Below, in pieces: positions 58,061-64,000 of a stretch of DNA of 64,000 nt. Each line of letters starts with the position of its first letter. Positions within the stretch are counted from its first letter, which is position 1. The notes under the pieces are model-generated. The model ran no database searches and was not told the DNA's origin. It saw nothing but the letters and a program-made list of their open reading frames with translations. The translations under genes and the position numbers were made by a program. The stretch is taken from contig OW121741.1 in assembly GCA_933228675.1 (NCBI GenBank), forward strand, positions 135,736,585 through 135,800,584, in the 5' to 3' direction. Origin of the DNA: Stomorhina lunata. Lineage: Eukaryota; Arthropoda; Insecta; Diptera; Rhiniidae.

Positions 58061-59454
58061 TAAAAAAAAATTATTTACAAAACTTCCTATAAGCAAATTT
58101 GTAATTGTGTTTCCTCTCAAGCCATTTGTTGCTTAAGTTTCTAATTTAGGCTTTGAGGTGATTTCTAAAGATATTATAATTATCTAATAAAGTAATTCTT
58201 TTCTTGACAGATATTATTATTTCTGTCACGAAAATCATTTCCTTTTATTCTTTTCTAAACTCCCAATTCCTTCAAAAATCCCAAAAGCTGATTTTCGTGT
58301 AACGACAATTTCTTTATCATCATCAATCGAAACTGATTAGGCTTGAAATTTGCTTCTTTTCTTAGTTAATCCTATTATCAATTTCTATACTAATATTTTG
58401 GAAAATCATTCATATCTACTTACACGTAAAATCTTAATACAAAACTGATGAAGATGATGACTTACCTATAAAGAAAGAAAGACAGACAGACAGTTAGAAA
58501 AGCAAATTTATTAGCATTAGATTTAAATAGAATTTGTATAGAAAATATATTATTTTTGTAAAAATTAAAAAAAGGCATAAAAGTTAAATTTTTTTAGTTC
58601 TAAACAAATAAGGAATTTCTTAAAAAATTCCAAACATTTTTTGAAACTAAATATTTATTTAAAACAATTTCTATTTTATTCAATATTTAAGTAAATTATT
58701 TCTTGAATTTTTTTTAATACTTCTATTTTTACTTATTTCTTCTATTCTTTCTTCAAAATATTATCTTTAAGTTTTAGATAAAGTCCAGGATAATAGAGAC
58801 TATTTAGTTGGTGGTAGTAGAACAAATTCCTGGGAAATGAAACAAATGGAAAAAAAAGAAAACTTCATTTTAACTCGAGAATTATTTTTATAAAAGGAGA
58901 GTGTTCTTTCAACTGAAGTTTGAAATTTGATAAATTTTTGCACTTAGAGCAATGAAATGTTAGGAGACAACAGTAAAACCTGGATAAAACAACCTTTTAC
59001 ATATTATTTTGTAATGTTTAAATTTTTTCTAAATTTTCTGTAAAAGAAAAAATCTGCTATAAAAATTTAAGCAAAATACAAATTTTTGTAATATTTGTAA
59101 TATCAAGTTATCCAGTGATTACTGTACTTTTTTTATTTTAGATTTTTTATTGTATCCGTTTCAGTTTTTCTTCATTAAGTCAGTATAAAATTTCTTTTAT
59201 TTTTTTCTTTAATTTTATTTTCTTTTCCTATTGTTTCAGTCTAATGAGTCTTGATTAATGTCTTCCTTGTCTATTCTTTTTTTCCAACACCCACGCCAAA
59301 ATGATGACTTAAATTGACCAAGTTTTTTTTGTATCCTGTACTTGTTCTAGCTTTAATAGTGCTAAAAACAGGGTGTCAGGGTAACAAAATATATAATTAA
59401 AAATAATTTTACAAAATTTTTTAACTAAAATTCTTTCAAAAGAGAAAATATTTA
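58061..59454. other. Island, nothing recognised
   Basis: Low-copy A/T-rich sequence with a short (GACA)3 at 58477-58492. No coding frame with a domain, RNA gene or element end was identified. Confidence 0.45.
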
Positions 59455-60245
59455 TAAGCACATAGGGGCCACTGGGTACAAATTTGTGTCAAAAAAATAC
59501 TTTGAAATCTAATAAATGCCTTTATAAGGAAATATATGAGATTTTAAAAGGTGTTTATCTAAATATTTGAACAAAATGTTTTACAGACCGAGGCGTATGA
59601 TTGATATTAATTTAGAGGTTTTCTTGGAAAACTTTCTATAGCTTCCACCATTTTAAAGATATTTTCATAAATAGTAGCTTAAATTAGAGCCAGCTTATAA
59701 GGTTATAATATTCTATAGAAACTTTCCAGAAAACCTTTTTTCTAAGAAAAAAATTTAACTAAAAGTTTTATAGAAACGAAATTTTATAAAAAATTTTTAT
59801 ATGAAATTTCTTATATAGAAAAATTTTTATAAAAAATTTCTTTCATAAAGAAAGATTTTAATAAAAATTTTCGTAGAAAAGAAATTTTATATATATATTT
59901 CTTATAAAATTTCTTCTATAAAAACATTTTTTTAAAAACTTTTTGCCCTAAAATTTATTAAAAGTGAAGATTTTGTTAAGCACATAGGGGCTATTGGGTA
60001 TGAATTTGTGTCAAAAAAATACTTCATAATCTAATAAATGCCATTAGAAAAAAAATATGTGAAATTATCAAAGGCCTTGAACTAAATTATTAAAGAAATA
60101 GTTTTTATGTACTCAGACGTATGATTAATATTAATTTTGATGCATTTTGGAAAAACTATCTATAACTTCCATCTTTTACAGGATATTTTTTGATTTAATA
60201 GCTCAAATATAAGCCAGCTAATAAGGCTATAATATCCTATAAAAA
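59455..60245 (+). repeat. Two copies of a box-containing unit, about 522 bp apart
   Basis: GCACATAGGGGCCACTGGGT at 59458 is repeated (with substitutions) at 59980. Both are followed by TTTGTGTCAAAAAAATACTT, then TCTAATAAATGCC, then the CGTATGAT(T)(A/G)ATATTAAT box (59592 and 60116). The box is followed by AACTATCTATAACTTCCA-like and AAGGCTATAATATCCTAT-like words. Satellite-like filler lies between the copies (59720-59975). Confidence 0.75.
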
Positions 60246-61975
60246 TTATTAAAAAAAAATTTTCACAAAGAAAAATTTTGATAAAACCTTCATCGAAAAT
60301 AATTTTTTTACAATTTTTTTTAAAAAATTTTTCACATAGAAAAATTTTATTGAACATTTTCTAATTTTACAAATCCAATAAAAATCATTAAAAAGAAAAC
60401 TTTTGACTAAAGAAAAGAAATTTTTCATATGAAAAATATTATGAAATGAAAGTTTATGAAATTTTTCACATTATGGAAAAGTTTTGGTCAAAAATTTAAT
60501 TTAGAAAATTATTTGTAAAGAAATATTTTTATAAAAATTTTAGTAGAGACAATTTTTGACTGAATCTTAAACATAGAAAATTTTAATCAAGTTTTTCATA
60601 CAAAAAATTATTTATAAAATTTTTGGTATTAAAAACTTTGGATACAATTTTTCTTATAAGAAAATTTTTAAGAAATTTTTCTTCTACTAAAAAATGAAAT
60701 TTTTCACACAGAAAAATTTTGAAGAAATATTTCATAAACAAAAAATTTTGATAAAATTTCTGATCTAGGAAAATTTTTTTCAAAAATTTTAAAAAAATGT
60801 TCATACAAAATTATAAAATTTTTTATATGGAAAAATTTTTATAAAAAATTTATAATTTTGATGAAAATTTTGACTGAATTTTAAATTTAGAAATTTTTAA
60901 TTAAGTTTTTTATATAAAAAAAAATATTAGAAAAATTTTTAAAATCAAAAAGTTTTGATAAAATTTTTCTTCTATTTATAAAAAAAATACATTTGTTAAA
61001 TTGTAAAATTTTTATGAAACAAAATTATTTTAAAGAAATTTTTCATATAAAAATTTTAATAAAAAATTTTTTGAAATGAAAATTTAAGAAAATTTTCATA
61101 TGGAAAAGTTTTGGTAAAAAATTTAAGTTTTCGTAAAGAAATAAAAATTTTCATATGTATAAGAAATTTTTTGATTTTTTTTCATATGAAAATTCCCATA
61201 AAGAAAAATTTTTATGAAAATTTATATAAAATTTTATAAAACAAAAAAAAAATTCACAGAAATTTTTCATAACAAAAATTTAATTTAGAACATTTTTCGT
61301 AAAGAAATATTTTCATAAAAATTTTAGTAGAGAAAAGTTTTGACTGAATTTTTAATATAGAAAATTTTTATCAAGTTTTTTATATTTATAAAATTTTTTA
61401 TATCAAAAAGTTTGGATAACATTTTTTATAAGAAAATTTTTATGAAATTTTTATTTCTATAAATAACTAAATCTTTTGCACAAAAAAATGTTGATGAAAT
61501 TTTTCATATAGAAAAGTTTTGATAATTTTTTTCATATAGAAAAATTTTGAAAAAATTTAAATTAAATTTAAAAAAAAATTGTATAGAAATTTGTATAAAA
61601 AATTTAAGAAATTTTTATGAAATTTCTTTTAAAAGAAATATTTAGATACAAATTTTTAATTTAGATAAGTTTTTTTAAGTTTTTTATATAAAAAAAAATA
61701 TTCGTAAAAATTTTTAATCAAAATTTTTGGATAAAATTTTTCTTATGGGAAACATTTTTTTTGAAAATTTTCTATTTATAAAAAAAGAAATTTTTTATAT
61801 TGAAAGATTTTTGAGGAAATATTTCACAGACAATTTCATAATTTTATTTTTCTAGAAAAAATTTGAAAAAATTGCATTTCTCAAAAAAATTTGATAGAAT
61901 TCTTTATCTAGAAAAATGTTTATAAAATATTCAATATATAAAAACGTAAGTGAAATATAATTTAGAAGAATTGTT
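59720..61975. repeat. Highly degenerate A/T satellite
   Basis: Words such as TTTTTCATATAGAAAAATTT, GAAAAATTTTGATAAAATTT and TTTTTATATAAAAAAAATAT recur without a stable period. It interrupts, and follows, the duplicated unit at 59455-60245. A larger repeat is suggested by GACTGAATTTTAAATTTAGA-like segments at about 60560, 60870 and 61350. Hydrophobic frames here (60160-60357, 60583-60804, minus) are repeat by-products. Confidence 0.7.
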
Positions 61976-62649
61976 GACGAAAACCTTTCACCCTGTATAT
62001 TTTGCTGCAAATGTTTAGTGTAATCAAAAACCAACATCTAGCAAATAATTTATTTATATTTAGTTTTCACTTGTTCATTCGGGTTTTTTCTGCTGACTCT
62101 CCTTTAGTCAATACATTTGGGGTTTCACATTTTCCTCTCGTAATAATTGAATGTGTAATATTTTAACTTTTTCACTTTTTTTCTATATATTTTTTTCTTT
62201 TATATTACTCAGAACTTTTAAAAGCTATTAAACATGCATTAATTCTACAAATAGTCAATGATCGAATGTCTGCTTTTTATTGCTTATCAAAAAGTCTTCG
62301 TCGGTTTGCATCCAACCAACCCCTGACTGGCAACTGGAAAATTCCACTTTCGCAAACACTCAAGTTACGAAACAAATAGACCAAGTGTATTTATGTTGGC
62401 ATTGGAGTACATTTACTAAACAAACTGTTATAATTAAACATAAGTAGATTTTTTGTTCGAATAGTTTCAACTAAACTAGACTTATGGCCGGGTGAACTTG
62501 TACATAAAACATTGACGTTTTTAGCCACAAAACAATTTATGGCGAATTTGAAATTTTTAAAATTTTTGATATGTATTAGAAAAATTTTAACGAGTAGAAA
62601 TAGTTTTACATTTATTGGCATATTTAAGTCTATTTGATGTGTAATTTAG
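61976..62649. other. Island, nothing recognised
   Basis: Low-copy sequence. A 76-codon minus-strand frame (62391-62621) has no domain. CAAATGTTTAGTGTAATCA at 62010 resembles CAAATGTTTGGTGTAATCA at 19001, possibly a shared fragment. Confidence 0.45.
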
Positions 62650-63905
<1,256 letters not shown>

Positions 63906-64000
63906 TTGTTCAGTGGTTTAATACGAATTAAAATGTTAGTTTCTGTTAGTTTCTCTAACACAACTTCCGTTTCCCCTTCTCATCAATGAAAAGGGCTATG

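Noticed and set aside
1..62000. Telomeric or known centromeric satellite
   Set aside because: No G-rich telomere repeat was seen. A centromere role cannot be judged from sequence, so it is not claimed.
19001..62030. CAAATGTTT(G/A)GTGTAATCA at 19001 and 62010 as a shared regulatory site
   Set aside because: With only two copies and no flanking similarity, chance or a tiny repeat scrap is equally likely.

Overview
This window looks like nuclear DNA of a higher fly, most likely a calyptrate such as a blow-fly or house-fly relative. The evidence is extreme A+T richness, two fly-sized introns of 84 and 90 bp, and a dispersed element carrying a short (GTCC/GTCT)n tract next to a core ending CGATTTAGCGATGTCC, which matches what I remember of dipteran mini-me elements. 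No bacterial-type gene, operon, CRISPR array or rRNA was found. The species is inferred, not proven.

More than half of the window is tandem satellite made of short A/T monomers, in blocks separated by 0.3-3 kb islands. A 28-bp family covers 1-545, 1284-4190, 7976-8960 and 25640-28600. A 31-bp family built as a short palindrome plus AAAA covers 4191-4735, 5700-7975, 8960-9360, 10230-12400, 49960-52610 and 54390-58060. A second 31-bp family built around CTATAG/CATAATG or CATTATC covers 14960-18270 and 19745-24330. A 30-bp family covers 31845-34150, and a decayed mixture covers 59720-61975. Several blocks contain higher-order duplications and one contains a flipped segment. Almost all monomers are quasi-palindromes.

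The one gene I can support is a three-exon gene on the minus strand at 9396-9986. It encodes a predicted 138-residue secreted, probably GPI-anchored, cysteine-rich protein of the Ly6/uPAR (quiver/sleepless-like) type. It sits in a gap of about 0.9 kb between satellite blocks.

The islands are mostly transposon remains. There are six copies of a mini-me-like element (12417, 31214, 35181, 38395, 43395 and, inverted, 47282); the last is split by a 624-bp solo LTR flanked by a 4-bp duplication. A distant relative at the right edge carries a roughly 910-bp GACA expansion. Also present are a 270-bp TA-flanked inverted-repeat element (18432-18701), a 1.3-kb element with TTA target duplications and tRNA-like segments (36778-38078), a 473-bp terminal-inverted-repeat element (25016-25488), a broken CR1/jockey-type reverse transcriptase (39615-40600), a hAT-like transposase scrap (13231-13500), a long imperfect inverted repeat (46050-46740) and degenerate longer-period repeats (30330-31010, 44240-46000).

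The most unusual signals are the palindromic monomers with matched changes in both arms, the inverted block inside an otherwise one-way array, a conserved box CGTATGATTAATATTAAT that recurs seven times between 52.6 and 60.1 kb, and the spliced Ly6-like gene embedded in satellite. Apart from that gene, almost every long open frame here is repeat-derived or chance.
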